Position numbers and translations under genes: made by a program. Positions 62,892 through 64,000 of a stretch of 64,000 nt of DNA are shown here, one piece after another. Each line of letters opens with the position of its first letter. Position 1 is the first letter of the stretch. The stretch spans positions 27,913,520 through 27,977,519 of the forward strand of contig CM037840.1 in NCBI GenBank assembly GCA_021234535.1. The letters are read 5' to 3'. The stretch comes from Stichopus chloronotus. Taxonomy: Eukaryota; Echinodermata; Holothuroidea; Aspidochirotida; Stichopodidae. Under the pieces are notes generated by a model that made no database searches, was not told where the DNA came from, and was given only the letters and a program-made list of their open reading frames with translations.

Positions 62892-63223
62892 CTAAAAACA
62901 TCAATAAAACGTCATTAAACAAATATTATCAAGACAATTGTACTCTTTTCTCGTTTTCCTTTTTTAAATACCGAATTTACGTTTTATAACCACAATTGTA
63001 TCTTTCAGCCATCTATTGTTGAATGGTTACACTCTTGAAACAAGTTGAGTCACAAATTGAGCAAAACCAAAAGGCAGATAGCACCAACATTTTCAACACG
63101 ATCATGTTTGGACTGTCGGTAATTATTATATTACTTGCGTGATGTTAAGGACAATATCTCAAGTAACATCATTAGGCCAAATAATTACCAAAGAAATAGA
63201 AAACGAGTAGAGAAAGCTTTTAC

Positions 63224-63287
63224 TTTGATTTTGTTCTAGAACCATATTGCCGGTTCTGCCGCCATCTTCGGTAAACGTCACTGGTCC
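63224..63287 (-). CDS. Gene B exon b: GPVTF strand of ligand-binding domain
   Basis: This exon has 64 bases, with a TTTCAATACAG acceptor and a GTAAAAG donor. It encodes GPVTFTEDGGRTGNMVLEQNQ and carries one base into the next exon. GPVTF...G-R-G...EQ is the usual GABA-B segment just after GVS, so it joins exon a precisely in frame. Confidence 0.88.
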
Positions 63288-63868
63288 CTGTATTGAAATA
63301 CAAATTGAATCTGTCAGTCTCGAAAAATCTGCAGTGGGTCCTTTAGAATATGCAGCAAATATGCTCTAAGCCAGGGAGTAATCTCGATTTTGTATCATTA
63401 AAACCTATATTAAAAACTAGAAAAGTAATAAACGAGATGATGTAGTCGAAGCACTCGAGTCATGGAAATGTGGTTAGTGGAGTATAACAGCAGTTGGTAT
63501 GGGATGTGGGGGGGGGGGGGGAACAGACCTACTGCAGCAACCCTTAAAGAATTGAAAAAATTAAAAAGGAGTCTATTTTTTTACTCTTTAGCAGACGACA
63601 CCTATCCGTTATCTGCTTGTCTTATTTACATGACGTTAGAAGACTGAAACTTGAACTGCAATAGAGTTACCAGCCCTCAGTATACATCTTAAAATATCCA
63701 GTCACTATACGCAACCGAACTGTCACATAGCACAAGTGACTGATAAAAGGTTACATAAATATTGCTATTTTCTTGACATACTGCATTAAATGCATCTTCT
63801 TTGAAAACTAAATCTTCATGAAAGTAAGAAAAGCCAGTCGCTGAAAATCAAGTAATCGGCAAGCCTAC

Positions 63869-63963
63869 CGAAACGCCAGAAAAATCCATCGTCCTCATGG
63901 CCTCAAATATGTACGTATATACGTCATTTTCGTAGGTGAATTCAGCGATACTTCGTGGTGGAT
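63869..63963 (-). CDS. Gene B exon a (first visible): end of GABA-B-like ligand-binding domain
   Basis: Earliest visible exon of the second GABA-B receptor-like gene. The 5' border is placed at the GGTAACAG acceptor, because the preceding bases are pyrimidine-rich; two bases complete a split codon. It encodes RSIAEFTYENDV, YIFEAMRTMDF and SGVS, ending in phase 0 at GTAGGC. The pattern I-Y-x-A-M-x-x-x-x-F-x-G-V-S is the one preceding the conserved SG-V-F strand in GABA-B ectodomains. The rest of the ectodomain and the signal peptide lie beyond the right edge. Confidence 0.82.
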
Positions 63964-64000
63964 CTGTTACCATGGTAAGGATAAGGAAACGAATTATATA

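Larger units (their letters stand above)
60292..63868. other. Gene B introns between exons a and e
   Basis: Introns 60292-60859, 61011-62807, 62892-63223 and 63288-63868. They hold G/C runs near 62682-62693, 62774-62787 and 63508-63520. A minus-strand stretch at 62000-62380 has a tRNA-like GTTCGAGTGGATAAAGGTGGTGGCA motif and could be a decayed SINE. Confidence 0.5.

Overview
The window looks like AT-rich nuclear DNA of a multicellular animal, probably a marine invertebrate. Coding sequence comes as short exons with GT/AG borders, separated by long introns full of repeats. There are no bacterial-style operons. An echinoderm-like deuterostome is possible, but that is only a guess from the receptor sequences and repeat load.

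The only host genes I can support are two class C GPCR genes of the GABA-B receptor type, both on the minus strand and arranged head to tail. Gene A (24586 down to 1123) has its start codon, signal peptide and five exons of the Venus-flytrap ligand-binding domain; the rest lies beyond the left edge. Gene B (about 63963 down to 52881) has eleven exons. They cover the end of the ligand-binding domain, all seven transmembrane helices and a short C-terminal tail with a stop codon; its 5' part lies beyond the right edge. Exon phases agree at every internal junction, so both loci look intact where visible. Gene B has a GABBR2-like membrane domain but only about 47 residues after TM7, with no coiled coil. 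Gene A keeps some GABA-contact positions and changes others.

The roughly 28 kb between the genes (24.6-52.9 kb) has no recognisable host gene and is a graveyard of mobile DNA. It holds a tRNA-derived SINE (31.3 kb), a TA-flanked element with about 13 TTTACGCGTAAAG palindromes (36.4-37.5 kb), a LINE 3' end inserted in an older repeat (38.7 kb), a Merlin/ISXO2-like transposase relic (43.6-44.0 kb), and a decayed APE-type LINE (44.7-47.7 kb) split by a TTAA-flanked MITE. These are followed by a ~260-bp satellite array (47.7-50.0 kb) and a large foldback element (50.0-51.8 kb) whose left arm contains about 46 copies of a 21-bp repeat.

The introns hold further MITEs: a ~240-bp TTAA family (two copies), a ~340-bp TTAA family (three copies) and a ~160-bp hairpin family (two copies). 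They also hold diverged tandem duplications and many long G/C homopolymers. No tRNA or rRNA gene, CRISPR array or other RNA gene was recognised.
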